A stretch of DNA of 64,000 nucleotides. It comes from Paenibacillus mesophilus (lineage in GTDB: Bacteria > Bacillota > Bacilli > Paenibacillales > NBRC-103111). The notes below the pieces were generated by a model. That model did not search any database, had not been told where the DNA came from, and saw only the letters and a program-made list of their open reading frames with translations. Positions 16,840 through 25,539 of the stretch are shown one piece after another. Position numbers and translations under genes: made by a program. Where the stretch lies: positions 434,001-498,000 of the forward strand of contig NZ_VCRA01000003.1 in NCBI RefSeq assembly GCF_005938385.1, read 5' to 3'. Each line of letters starts with the position of its first letter. Positions within the stretch are counted from its first letter, which is position 1.

Positions 16840-18393
16840 CTATTGCTCCAACACTACCTCGAACCCGACCTCGAACATCCGGCTCCACGGCAGGTGGACA
16901 TCCTCGATTCTAACGCGGCCGGGGCACCCTTCCTGCACGTACTGCTCGAAAAACTGCTCGAGCTTCGAACGAATGACGGCATTCACTTCCGCTTGTACAT
17001 GGGTCAGCTCGTAGTAGCTCGCTCCCAGCTTCGGCAGCTCGTTGTGGATGACGTCCTTGCGCACGATCGCCTGATACCCCCAGTCCTCGATCAGACGGAA
17101 ATAGTAGTACGCGCGGCTGCGGTTAAGCCGCTCCGCCGACTCGTCCCCGCGGCCGCGATAATACGATTCGATCACCGCGTGGGAAACGACGGTGCCCATC
17201 GTATTGCCCGACGTATTCCAAGCGGCATAGGCGGCGATGTCGTGAAGCAGACCGCTTGCACTGACCAGCTTCATGAACGGATGATCCGAGCCGTTGCTTA
17301 CGGCGACGTCGGCCAAGGCGACCATGTGGCCTTCGCGGATATAATGGCGGATCGCCTGCACGAACTCCTTCGTATTGACTTCCGAGAAATACGACCGGTG
17401 ACGCTGCCCGTAAGGAGTCGAGCATTCGGCCATCTCCTTCTGGCCGACCGGCGGCGAATTCGTCATCAGGATGAAGTCGGTACCGGCGGAATGATCATGT
17501 GCGACCGCCCCAGCGGCCGTCAGATGGTATTTGATGCTTTCCCCGAGCGAGCGGTCCTCGTATTTCGGCACGACAAACGGCCCATGCACCGAGGAATACC
17601 GGACGAACGCTTTCGGCGTATACTGCTTCGCTTCGCAGAACGCCCGGGCGAACAGCGTGCAGCCGATCTCATCGGCGCCCGGATAGATCATGATCTTGTC
17701 GCCAAGATCAAGCTCTTCGGCCAGCAGCGACAGCTTTCGTTGCTCCAGCGGACTGAAGCCGTATTTCGAGTTGTCGTCGAGCGGGATGATCAGAAAATCG
17801 ATTACGCCGTCGCGGACGAGCTTCATCGTCTCCGCATTGACGAAGGAGTTCGTTTGGCGCCGGGTCAGGAAATCGTCCAGTACGTCCGGAGGGATTTTCG
17901 CCTTGACTGCCTCCATACGTGCTGTCTCCTCCGCATCCAGCGTTTCCTGCTCGGCCTTGTCCGTCAACCAGCCGTACGTATAAATCTCGTTGCCGTAATC
18001 CGCATAGTAGTCCGGCTCTTCCTCCGAGCTGGAATAGGCGGGAACGCGGGTAATGAGGTTAAAAGCGTATATGCGCAGCTGCGGGTTCGTTCGCTTCAGC
18101 TCGGCAAGAACTTCCAGACGTCCCTTGCACTCCGCTTCGCTGGAATGATGGAGACGGGAAGGCACGATTCCTCCGTGGACGAGCATATCAATCGAGACGA
18201 TAAGCGAGTCCGCGCTGGATGCGGCACCTACCAACCAATCGCGGACGGAGTCCGAATCGGCGGGCGTCTTCTTGCGGCCGAGCAGTCCGATCTCCGGCAC
18301 TTCCAGCTGCAAATCCGTCATCGAAGCCAAATACAGCGGATAACGGTAATTGCAAGGTCTTTCGTCTAGCGGGATGTATACAATTTTGTGCAT
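16840..18393 (-). CDS. DUF4127 family protein
   Basis: 517 residues from ATG 18393, with GGGAGAG upstream. It starts MHKIVYIPLDERPCNYRYP, the characteristic opening of DUF4127 proteins (PLDxRPxN), and continues with VSIDMLVHGGIVPSRLHH, YPGADEIGCTLFARAF and NTSGNTMGTVVSHAV, all typical conserved blocks. No signal peptide or membrane segment is visible, so it is probably cytosolic. The biochemical function of the family is not established; conserved Asp, His and Glu residues suggest an enzyme. Members are common in Paenibacillus. The downstream neighbour is the C26-family amidohydrolase. Confidence 0.85.
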   Translation of the reverse strand: MHKIVYIPLDERPCNYRYPLYLASMTDLQLEVPEIGLLGRKKTPADSDSVRDWLVGAASSADSLIVSIDMLVHGGIVPSRLHHSSEAECKGRLEVLAELKRTNPQLRIYAFNLITRVPAYSSSEEEPDYYADYGNEIYTYGWLTDKAEQETLDAEETARMEAVKAKIPPDVLDDFLTRRQTNSFVNAETMKLVRDGVIDFLIIPLDDNSKYGFSPLEQRKLSLLAEELDLGDKIMIYPGADEIGCTLFARAFCEAKQYTPKAFVRYSSVHGPFVVPKYEDRSLGESIKYHLTAAGAVAHDHSAGTDFILMTNSPPVGQKEMAECSTPYGQRHRSYFSEVNTKEFVQAIRHYIREGHMVALADVAVSNGSDHPFMKLVSASGLLHDIAAYAAWNTSGNTMGTVVSHAVIESYYRGRGDESAERLNRSRAYYYFRLIEDWGYQAIVRKDVIHNELPKLGASYYELTHVQAEVNAVIRSKLEQFFEQYVQEGCPGRVRIEDVHLPWSRMFEVGFEVVLEQ

Positions 18394-18868
18394 GGTTTCT
18401 CTCCCTGTGAACATGAAGTTGGTATTAGAGCTAATTTCCATTTTACTATATTTAGTTTGGAGAATAACTCCATTCTACCACGAACCGGGCAGCCAGGGAA
18501 AGCGGAATTCGTATTCAAACTGCGGTTGTATCGAGAGACATACTTCCGGTACGCAGAATGCTGCCTCCAAAACAAATTACGGTCATTTGCGACTCTTAAA
18601 TGCTGCGAGAAAAGACGGATCATGGTAGTAGAAGCTGCAGCTCTTATTTCCGATCCCCCCCAATATCCGCCTATTTGGTTCAAATAAGAGCCCCTAACAT
18701 GCTCTATTATTCCAAAATCGCTGTTTCCCGCTAAAATAAAAGGTACGTATCACATGGTCTGATTTCACATCCGCAAACCGAAATACTTTAGGAGGCAACC
18801 TCTAGACATGCGTATTCCCCCGTGCCGTCTGGGGCATGCTGGATAGAACCGAAAAGGAGTGATTGCTC
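18394..18868. other. 475-bp intergenic region without a supported gene
   Basis: Divergent promoters of the DUF4127 and NagZ-like genes should lie here. A 10-bp inverted repeat, GCTCTTATTT / AAATAAGAGC (18643-18691), with a long loop is the only clear structure. A ribosome-site-like AGGAGG at about 18791 precedes a 12-codon frame (ATG at 18808) that ends before the NagZ start; it may be a leader but has no other support. Confidence 0.5.
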
Positions 18869-20095
18869 TTGCGGCTTGTACGCCCTATTTCCATTCTTCT
18901 TCTATCAGCAGCGATCGCAACCGGGTGTGCCGGCCGCAGCCCGGAGCAACCGCAGCAGCCAGGGCGGGAACCGGCGCCCGCTCCGCCTCCGCAGGTCCAG
19001 TCGGACCCGATCAAGGATAAAGTGAAGGCGATGCCGCTTGCGCACAAGCTGGGCCAAATGATCATTGCAGGAATCGACGGCACGAGCGTAGACGAGCACG
19101 CGCGAAGCTTGATCGCCGACGGCCGGATCGGGGGCTTTATCTTGTACAAAGCGAATATAGAATCGGTGGAGCAGACGACAAGCCTGCTGAACGGGTTAAA
19201 GGAAGCGAACCGCGCCAATCCGGTACCGCTCCTGCTCAGCGTCGATCAAGAGGGAGGCCGGGTGAACCGGCTCCCGTCGTCGTTCGCTGCCGTGCCATCT
19301 AACCGGGACATCGCCAAATCCGGGGACAGCAAGAAAGCGCGCGCCGTCGGGGAAGCGATCGGGGAACAGCTGCACGCCCTGGGCTTCAACGTCAATTTCG
19401 CGCCGGTGCTTGATGTGGACAGCAATCCGAAAAACCCGGTGATCGGCAGCCGTTCGTTCGGCTCGAGCGCATCGGTCGTAAGCAAATTCGGGGTGGAGGA
19501 AATGCTCGGCCTCCGGTCGAAGCGGATCATCCCGGTCGTCAAACATTTTCCCGGTCACGGCGATACGTCGGTCGATTCGCATCTCGACCTGCCGGTCGTG
19601 AACAAGACGCCCGATCAACTCCGGGAGCTTGAGCTCATTCCGTTTGCGGAAGCGATTCGTTCGAACGCGGAAGCGATCATGATCGCGCATATTTTACTGC
19701 CGCAGATCGACCCGGAGCACCCCGCCTCGATGTCCGCCAAGACGATAACGGAGCTTCTGCGGGGCGAGATGGGCTATGACGGGATTGTCATCACCGACGA
19801 TATGACGATGGGAGCGATCGTGAAGCATTACGACATCGGCGCTGCCGTGGTTCAATCGGTCAAGTCCGGCAGCGACATCGTATTGGTAGCGCACGACTAC
19901 GAACTAGCGAGGAAAGCGCTTGAAGCGCTCGAACAAGCGGCAAAATCCGGCGTTATACCGGAAGATCAAATCGACCGGAGCGTCTATCGGATTCTTTCGC
20001 TAAAGGAGCGGTATGGCTTGACTGACAACCCTTCCGGTCCGGCGGATGTCAATGCGATTAACGCCGCATTGGATAAGGCCACCGGCAAGAAATAG
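18869..20095 (+). CDS. nagZ: Lipoprotein beta-N-acetylhexosaminidase (GH3, NagZ type)
   Basis: About 408 residues. The N-terminus is a lipoprotein signal (ISILLLSAAIATGCAG; lipid attachment at Cys) followed by a Pro/Gln-rich linker. The GH3 domain has LLLSVDQEGGRVNRL, GSRSFGS, the KHFPGHGDTSVDSHLDLP catalytic/dyad segment and ITDDMTMGAI, which contains the nucleophile Asp. It removes terminal N-acetylglucosamine from peptidoglycan fragments outside the membrane. The start is TTG at 18869, 9 bases after AAGGAG; TTG 18863 is too close. The protein has only the catalytic domain, without the extra C-terminal domain of B. subtilis NagZ. Confidence 0.9.
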   Translation: MRLVRPISILLLSAAIATGCAGRSPEQPQQPGREPAPAPPPQVQSDPIKDKVKAMPLAHKLGQMIIAGIDGTSVDEHARSLIADGRIGGFILYKANIESVEQTTSLLNGLKEANRANPVPLLLSVDQEGGRVNRLPSSFAAVPSNRDIAKSGDSKKARAVGEAIGEQLHALGFNVNFAPVLDVDSNPKNPVIGSRSFGSSASVVSKFGVEEMLGLRSKRIIPVVKHFPGHGDTSVDSHLDLPVVNKTPDQLRELELIPFAEAIRSNAEAIMIAHILLPQIDPEHPASMSAKTITELLRGEMGYDGIVITDDMTMGAIVKHYDIGAAVVQSVKSGSDIVLVAHDYELARKALEALEQAAKSGVIPEDQIDRSVYRILSLKERYGLTDNPSGPADVNAINAALDKATGKK

Positions 20096-20519
20096 CGCAA
20101 GTAGAGTAGTAAATCTTCGAAGCTGCTTATATACTTTTCGGACCCCGGATGCCGGATGTTTTCCATCGTTCGGGGACTCGTACTTCGACGTAAAACTCTT
20201 TACGAAAGGCATGCCAGGTGCACAATGAACCGAAGTTGCTTATTAGCAAACCTCATTGCGCTATTTGGCTCCATTTCTCGGCAATTGAAGGAACAGCGAA
20301 CCTGGAGTCACTATTACTGAACTTAAATTCAGTATTAGTGAAATTGGGATCGCTACTTGAAGAATTCGACCATTCGGCATTCAATTAGCGCAACAGAGTT
20401 CAGTAATAGTAAAGTTGGGTTCGTTAAGGCCAGTATTCTAATTGCCATAATTCCAGCAGAGAGGGTTTACTTGCGCTTAAGTTCTGTAAAGGCCGCGGAA
20501 CGGCGTGGAAGTCGATAAA
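20096..20519. repeat. 424-bp intergenic region with palindromic repeats
   Basis: No gene is visible. A hairpin with 14-base arms, TCACTATTACTGAA / TTCAGTATTAGTGA, occupies about 20308-20341, and a third copy of the arm (GTTCAGTAATAGTAAAG) occurs at 20398-20414. Related short motifs (ATTAGCGCAA, TTATTAGCAA) recur around it. It looks like a degenerate intergenic repeat. Confidence 0.6.
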
Positions 20520-20551
20520 ATTAAAAAACGGCGAGCCTAAGGCCCGCCGTT
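20520..20551 (-). terminator. Rho-independent terminator of the 58-residue gene
   Basis: On the minus strand AACGGCGGGCC-TTA-GGCTCGCCGTT (11-bp stem with one mismatch) is followed by TTTTTAATTTT. It lies just downstream of the stop at 20572. Confidence 0.9.
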
Positions 20552-20571
20552 CCTGCATCAGACTATATCCC

Positions 20572-20748
20572 TCAACAACGCTTATTCACAGTCATCATGT
20601 ACTCCCGGACCGTGCCCAGCGCTTCCGTAAATTCGATCAATTGTTCCTTCGTCATATTGTCGAAGCTTTGCAGCAATCCGTTCACGCCGTCTTCGCTAAT
20701 CCATTGCTCCAGCTCCAAGGTCAGTTCGCGCATTCCCGGTTCGTTCAT
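20572..20748 (-). CDS. Small acidic protein (58 residues) under c-di-GMP riboswitch
   Basis: ATG 20748 is preceded by GGAGGAATGTTGCT, a clear ribosome site. The protein reads MNEPGMRELTLELEQWISED, then GVNGLLQSFDNMTKEQLIEF, ending VREYMMTVNKRC. It is soluble, probably all-helical and acidic in its N-terminal half. I do not recognise a family. Its transcript begins with a cyclic-di-GMP-I riboswitch and an intrinsic terminator, and it is the only gene before the next terminator. Its expression should therefore follow c-di-GMP and its role is likely tied to the switch between motility, biofilm or sporulation states; the latter is inference. Confidence 0.8.
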   Translation of the reverse strand: MNEPGMRELTLELEQWISEDGVNGLLQSFDNMTKEQLIEFTEALGTVREYMMTVNKRC

Positions 20749-20866
20749 AGCAACATTCCTCCGTTGTCGATGGATGGTTCAATAAGCAAGGCGCAGCAGT
20801 TCGTCACTTGCCTCCTTTCGGTCTCATAAGCTCGTTTTACGCGATCGGCGAACCGAAAAAAGAAAA

Positions 20867-20886
20867 ACTGCCCGAAACAGGGCAGT
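20867..20886 (-). terminator. Riboswitch expression-platform terminator
   Basis: On the minus strand ACTGCCC-TGTTTC-GGGCAGT is followed by TTTTCTTTTTT. It lies 35 bases after the riboswitch core and before the 58-residue gene, so it is the likely controlled terminator. Confidence 0.85.
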
Positions 20887-20920
20887 GATCGCCAATAAAT
20901 CTGGAAACCACTTCAATTTC

Positions 20921-20998
20921 GGCAACCCAGCAGCCATGGGAAATCCTTTAGGCCTGTAGCTTTGCGTCCCTACCTTTCGATAGGTTTGCCATTTGTCG
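20921..20998 (-). promoter_or_regulatory. Cyclic-di-GMP-I (GEMM-I) riboswitch
   Basis: The minus strand contains the GEMM-I core in order: GGCAAACC, the stem-loop TATCGAAAGGTA with its GAAA tetraloop, GGGACGCAAAGC, ACAGGCCTAAAGG (tetraloop receptor side), a variable stem, and GGGTTGCC, which closes P1 with GGCAAACC. Spacing and conserved bases match the Vc2-type aptamer. An extended -10 (TGGTATAAT) lies just upstream and an intrinsic terminator just downstream. The switch is thus transcriptional; whether ligand turns it on or off cannot be told by eye. Confidence 0.92.
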
Positions 20999-21032
20999 AT
21001 CCAAGTGATCTATTGTCGGTAAAGTCGGTTTC

Positions 21033-21041
21033 ATTATACCA
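21033..21041 (-). promoter_or_regulatory. Extended -10 promoter of the riboswitch transcript
   Basis: Minus-strand TGG-TATAAT lies about 40 bases before the aptamer core. No good -35 is visible, which suits an extended -10 promoter. Confidence 0.6.
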
Positions 21042-21103
21042 CGTATAACGATAAAAAAGAACTACTTTATCGTATAATCATAGGATAAAAGACCTATATA
21101 CGA

Positions 21104-22126
21104 TTAGATTTTGAAAAAAGCGTCGCGCCCGTCGACGATCGATCTGGAGGACACGAAGAGGAACGTTTGCTTAATGCCGGCAAACTCCCGAACGTATTCC
21201 GCAAGCGCCTCATACGCCTGATAATACGGAAACAGCGTATAAGCCGGAACCGCTCCCTCCGGCTTCAGCAGTTCCGGCCGCAGCGCCTTCAGCATAAGCT
21301 CCGAATGGATTTTCCCTCCCTGCATGACGCGCTCCTGCAGTCTGACAGTCAAGTCGATGGCTCGGATGAGACGCGAGCGTTCCGGGCAGGACAGATCCGC
21401 CTTCTGCAAAGCTTTCACCAAATCGCGAATGCGCTCGAGCATCGTCTCGTAGGTGCGGAACAAATCTCCCGGCTCGACCGGTTCGTTCCGGTTCAGCCAG
21501 CGGTCTTCCCGGATCAGGCCGGATATTTCTTTTCCCGTCTCGATATAGCTGCGCACCTCCTCGATCTGTTTGCGCATTTGCGGCTTGTAAGGAGTCATCC
21601 GGCTGCACATCAGGTCGTACTGGATATAGTAGAGCATCGTCCGGAGCATGCTTTCCGATTTCATCAGAAGCACTTCCTCCCGTTCCCGGTGTACCGGCTT
21701 GCGGATTAGGTTGACGGCCGTTCCGACGAGCATGCCGATAATGACGAGCATGAGCTGATGGTAAGCGGCGTTGCCGTGCAGTTCGTCCGACGTTCCGATC
21801 GTGTTGACGGCGACGATGACGGCAAGCGTCAAGGAAGCGGTTTTACGCAGGCGGACGTGGATCGCCATGACAAGCAGCGCGACACCCGCGATGACGATGG
21901 AGTAGTTTCCGATTACGAGCGCCGCTCCTATTCCGAGCAACGCGGCGAACAGCGCGCTGGCCAGATGCGAGAGCGTATGTTTAAGCGAACGGTACACGGA
22001 AGGCTGGACGGCGAGCATCGAGATGATGCCCGCGAAATGATCCGGCTCCAGATTCAACAGCCGGGCGACCGAGATGCTGATCGCGATGGCAATGACGGTT
22101 TTGATAACACGAAGTCCGACCAACAT
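21104..22126 (-). CDS. Aromatic acid exporter family membrane protein (DUF939-like)
   Basis: 340 residues from ATG 22126 (GGAGAT 6 bases upstream; TTG 22132 is also in frame). The first ~150 residues hold six hydrophobic segments, with the family opening GLRVIKTVIAIAISISVARL and QPSVYRSLKHTL. The C-terminal half is cytosolic and alpha-helical (MLRTMLYYIQYDLMCSRMTP onward). This is the ArAE_1/DUF939 arrangement found in Bacillus YgaE/YqjA-like proteins. The substrate is unknown. It stands alone between a convergent MFS gene cluster and the riboswitch gene. Confidence 0.8.
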   Translation of the reverse strand: MLVGLRVIKTVIAIAISISVARLLNLEPDHFAGIISMLAVQPSVYRSLKHTLSHLASALFAALLGIGAALVIGNYSIVIAGVALLVMAIHVRLRKTASLTLAVIVAVNTIGTSDELHGNAAYHQLMLVIIGMLVGTAVNLIRKPVHREREEVLLMKSESMLRTMLYYIQYDLMCSRMTPYKPQMRKQIEEVRSYIETGKEISGLIREDRWLNRNEPVEPGDLFRTYETMLERIRDLVKALQKADLSCPERSRLIRAIDLTVRLQERVMQGGKIHSELMLKALRPELLKPEGAVPAYTLFPYYQAYEALAEYVREFAGIKQTFLFVSSRSIVDGRDAFFKI

Positions 22127-22241
22127 AAACAATCTCCACCCTTCCGATTCATGTTATATATAATAACACAGAGAAGGTGGAGATGCGGATTTTTTTATTT
22201 AATTGTAATGTTAATTCACACAAATATTACATAAGTTCGTC

Positions 22242-23396
22242 TTAGGCACTTTCCATCCCTCGCCCAAGCCGCCGTACCGCAAGAAACCCGATTCCTCCGA
22301 TACAACACAGCACAGCCGCCGAACGGAACAGCGCATCGAAGCCGGAATGGTCGATCAGCCAGCCGCCGAAGTTGCTTGCGATCAAGATCGCCAAATTCAT
22401 ATAGACCATGCTGAACAAAGTTTGGGCGGTCGTTTTCCACCCCTCCGGGCACAAGTCGTTGGCGCACTGGACACCCGCGGCGTAAAACAAGGCGAACGTA
22501 ATCCCCTGCAGCGGCTGGGTAAGCAGCAGCACCGCCATCGGAGGATCGAACGAAACGATGAACAGCCGAAGCGCCGCGGTAAAAGCCGCCAAGGCGAGCA
22601 TCGTCCGGTAACCGAACCGTCCGGTGAAACGGGCGGCAAAAAAGAAAAACGGCAGCTCGGAGAGCGCCGAGACGGCGGTCAGCCAGCCGATTTTCTCCGA
22701 GACGTTCCCCCCGGTCGTTCCGAGATAAACGGAGAAAAACACGCTGAAGCTTTGCGTTCCGCATGCGACGAGCAGCACGAGCAGCAAAAATAAGGCGAAC
22801 TCCTTTCTCGCCAGAAGCTTGCCCACATCGCGCCAAGAAGCGTTTCTTCGTACCCCGCCTTTTTTCAGAAGCAAAGAGATTACAAATACGACAACCATCA
22901 AAGACATATAGACGACAAACATATGCTGAATGCCGATATGCGAATACACGATTCCGATCGGAGATACCATCAAAGCGAAGCCGATCGAGCCCCATACGCG
23001 GGAAGCCCCGTACGTTTGCCGGTGTTTCTGGGCGTGAGCGACCGCAATGGCATCCGACAGCGGAATCATCGGCGAGTTAAATACGGCCAGAACGACCGCC
23101 GTTGCGGCGTAAACGGCGAAGCCTCCACCGGTCGAATAACCGAAGGCGATCGCCGGAGTCATCAGGCTGCACAGCATCAGCACCGCTTTTTCGATTCCGT
23201 GTCTGTCGCACAGCAGACCCCACACCGGCTGCACGAACAAGGCGACCAGCGGTCCGATCGCATACAACGCTCCGATCTGTTGGTTGGTCAAACCCGATTC
23301 CCTCAGCCAAAATCCGAGAAACGGCGAATAGGAGGCGGCGGCGGCGAAGAAGAAAAAATAGTAAACATGCGGCGCGTAAGGCTGCAAACGATTCAT
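22242..23396 (-). CDS. MFS transporter (MFS_1-like / PPP-type)
   Basis: 384 residues from ATG 23396 (GGAG 10 bases upstream; TTG 23411 is an alternative). Twelve hydrophobic segments are visible. The N-terminal pattern YYFFFFAAAASYSPFLGFWL followed by ESGLTNQQIGALYAIGPL is that of the MFS_1-like family, which includes phenylpropionate permease HcaT and the LacY-related nucleoside transporters. GASRVWGSIGFALM and the C-terminal GGWLIDHSGFDALF agree. The substrate cannot be inferred. It is monocistronic and convergent with nothing obvious. Confidence 0.82.
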   Translation of the reverse strand: MNRLQPYAPHVYYFFFFAAAASYSPFLGFWLRESGLTNQQIGALYAIGPLVALFVQPVWGLLCDRHGIEKAVLMLCSLMTPAIAFGYSTGGGFAVYAATAVVLAVFNSPMIPLSDAIAVAHAQKHRQTYGASRVWGSIGFALMVSPIGIVYSHIGIQHMFVVYMSLMVVVFVISLLLKKGGVRRNASWRDVGKLLARKEFALFLLLVLLVACGTQSFSVFFSVYLGTTGGNVSEKIGWLTAVSALSELPFFFFAARFTGRFGYRTMLALAAFTAALRLFIVSFDPPMAVLLLTQPLQGITFALFYAAGVQCANDLCPEGWKTTAQTLFSMVYMNLAILIASNFGGWLIDHSGFDALFRSAAVLCCIGGIGFLAVRRLGRGMESA

Positions 23397-23589
23397 GCTG
23401 TTCAGCTCCAATTCGGTGATCCATGCCCTTTAAACGTGTCCTTGCTTCCGATGTTTACGATAACACGGCTGTCCGAGACCGTCAAACACCCTCACATGCC
23501 GGGCAAAAGAAGCGCCAAACGTTCTGTTCCGCGGCGAAATATGCTATGCTTACATGTACAATACCGAATATAAAGGAAACTGGAATATA

Positions 23590-25512
23590 ATGAATCTACT
23601 AACCGCGGAACGACTCAGCAAAAGCTTCGGTATGAAGCAGCTGTTCGAGCAAGTATCTTTCAGCATCAACGAAGGGGACAAAATCGGGTTGATCGGCATC
23701 AACGGCACCGGCAAATCGACGCTTCTGAAAGTGCTCGCCGGCGCAGAGCAGCCCGACGAAGGGACAATCTCGATCCGGAACGGCATCTCCATCGAATATT
23801 TGCCGCAAAATCCGCCAATCGATGACGACGCTACCGTATTGGGCCATATTTTCAGCGGACGCTCTCCGCTGATGCAGCTGCTGCGCGAGTATGAGAGCGC
23901 GATCGCACAGCTCGAACGGGGAGAAGACAGTCCTTCCCTGCAGAAACGGCTGCTCGAGCTGAACGGACGTATGGATGCAGCCGATGCCTGGCAGGTCGAG
24001 AACGAGGCCAAGCGCATATTGGCGAAGCTCGGCATCAGCGACTTCGAAGCCCGCATGGGAACGTTGTCCGGAGGCAGGAGGAAACGGGTCGCACTGGCCG
24101 GGGCGCTCATTCGTCCTGCGGATATCCTCATTCTGGACGAGCCGACGAACCATATCGATACCGGCACCGTTGATTGGCTCGAACAGCATTTATCCAAATC
24201 GAAATCGTCGCTGCTCATGATCACGCACGACCGGTACTTTCTCGATCGCGTGGCGGGTCGCATTATCGAGCTGGATCACGGCAAGCTGTACGGCTATACC
24301 GGAAGCTACAGCGTCTTCCTCGAGCAGAAAGCCGATAGAATGGCGCAGCAGCAAGCATCGGAGGATAAGCGGCAAAACCTGCTCCGCCGCGAGCTCGCCT
24401 GGATTCGCAGAGGCGCGAAAGCGCGCTCGACGAAGCAGAAGGCGCGGATCGAACGGTTCGAGAAGCTGCAGGACGCCGCCCCGGAAGCCGCCCCCCAGGA
24501 TATGGACATCGCGCTGTCGGGAGCAAGGCTCGGCAAGAAGGTGATCGAGCTGCACAACGTTTCGAAGCGTTACGGCGACCGCGACATTATCCGCTCGTTC
24601 AGCTACATCGTGCAGCGCGACGACCGGATCGGCATCGTCGGCCCGAACGGGGCGGGAAAGTCGACGCTGCTCAAGCTGATTGCAGGTAAGCTGACGCCGG
24701 ACTCCGGAGAGCTCGATATCGGACCAACCGTCAAGATCGGCATGTTCTCGCAGGAAAACGAAGAGCTGAACGAATCGATGAGAGTGATCGAATATATCCG
24801 CGAAGCGTCGGAGCAAGTCCGCACTTCGGACGGCGAGCTGATCAGCGCCTCGCAAATGCTGGAACGGTTCCTGTTCCCTCCGTCCGCGCAATGGACTCCT
24901 ATCGCCAATTTGTCCGGCGGCGAGAAGCGGCGGCTGTTTTTGCTGCGCATCTTGATGGAAGGCCCGAACGTGCTGCTTCTGGACGAACCGACGAACGATC
25001 TTGATATTCAGACGTTAACCGTTCTCGAAGATTATTTGGAACGTTTCCAAGGCGCCGTGCTCGTCGTATCCCACGACCGTTATTTTCTGGACCGTACGGT
25101 CGACGCTCTGCTCGTGGCCGAAGGAAACGGCGAAATCTCCCATCATGCCGGCAATTTCTCGGACTACAGGGAACGGCTGAAAGAAACGGAAGCTGCCGCG
25201 GCAGCAGGCAAAGAAAAAAAACATGCCGTTTCCTCCGAATCGGCAGCCGACAGCCGACCGAAGGACAAAGCGCTGAAATTCTCGTTCAAGGAACAAAAGG
25301 AATACGAGGAAATCGACGAACGGATCGCACATGCGGAGCGCGATGTAAAACAAATCGAGGAAGAAATCTCGAACGCCGGCGGCGACTACGAGGCTCTCGG
25401 GAAGCTGACAGCGAGGCATCAGGAGCTGGTTGCGGCGCTGGACGGCCTGTTGGAGCGATGGACATACTTGACCGACTTGGCCGAGCGCATCGAGCTGCAG
25501 AAGAACGGATAA
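23590..25512 (+). CDS. ABC-F ATPase, Uup/YfmR type
   Basis: 640 residues from ATG 23590 (MNLLTAERLSKSFGMKQLFE). Two ABC modules in one chain have Walker A GINGTGKST and GPNGAGKST, signatures LSGGRRKRVALA and LSGGEKRRLFLLR, and Walker B LILDEPTNHID and LLLDEPTNDLD. No membrane segments are present. A linker with basic residues and a C-terminal coiled coil (EYEEIDERIAHAERDVKQIE onward) match the Uup/YfmR branch. These proteins bind the ribosomal E site and help stalled translation. It is followed 27 bases later by an AraC-type regulator. Confidence 0.9.
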   Translation: MNLLTAERLSKSFGMKQLFEQVSFSINEGDKIGLIGINGTGKSTLLKVLAGAEQPDEGTISIRNGISIEYLPQNPPIDDDATVLGHIFSGRSPLMQLLREYESAIAQLERGEDSPSLQKRLLELNGRMDAADAWQVENEAKRILAKLGISDFEARMGTLSGGRRKRVALAGALIRPADILILDEPTNHIDTGTVDWLEQHLSKSKSSLLMITHDRYFLDRVAGRIIELDHGKLYGYTGSYSVFLEQKADRMAQQQASEDKRQNLLRRELAWIRRGAKARSTKQKARIERFEKLQDAAPEAAPQDMDIALSGARLGKKVIELHNVSKRYGDRDIIRSFSYIVQRDDRIGIVGPNGAGKSTLLKLIAGKLTPDSGELDIGPTVKIGMFSQENEELNESMRVIEYIREASEQVRTSDGELISASQMLERFLFPPSAQWTPIANLSGGEKRRLFLLRILMEGPNVLLLDEPTNDLDIQTLTVLEDYLERFQGAVLVVSHDRYFLDRTVDALLVAEGNGEISHHAGNFSDYRERLKETEAAAAAGKEKKHAVSSESAADSRPKDKALKFSFKEQKEYEEIDERIAHAERDVKQIEEEISNAGGDYEALGKLTARHQELVAALDGLLERWTYLTDLAERIELQKNG

Positions 25513-25539
25513 TTCCACCGTATCGCTGGAGGAACAAGC

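Noticed and set aside
16042-18369. Long plus-strand open frame (775 codons)
   Set aside because: Lies antisense to the clearly recognisable C26 peptidase and DUF4127 genes; the translation is Arg/His-rich without any family feature.
20746-20812. Upstream 20-codon GTG frame ending in a TGA that overlaps the ATG of the 58-residue gene
   Set aside because: The AAAGGAGG site is only 3 bases from the GTG, too close for confident initiation; kept only as a possible coupling ORF.
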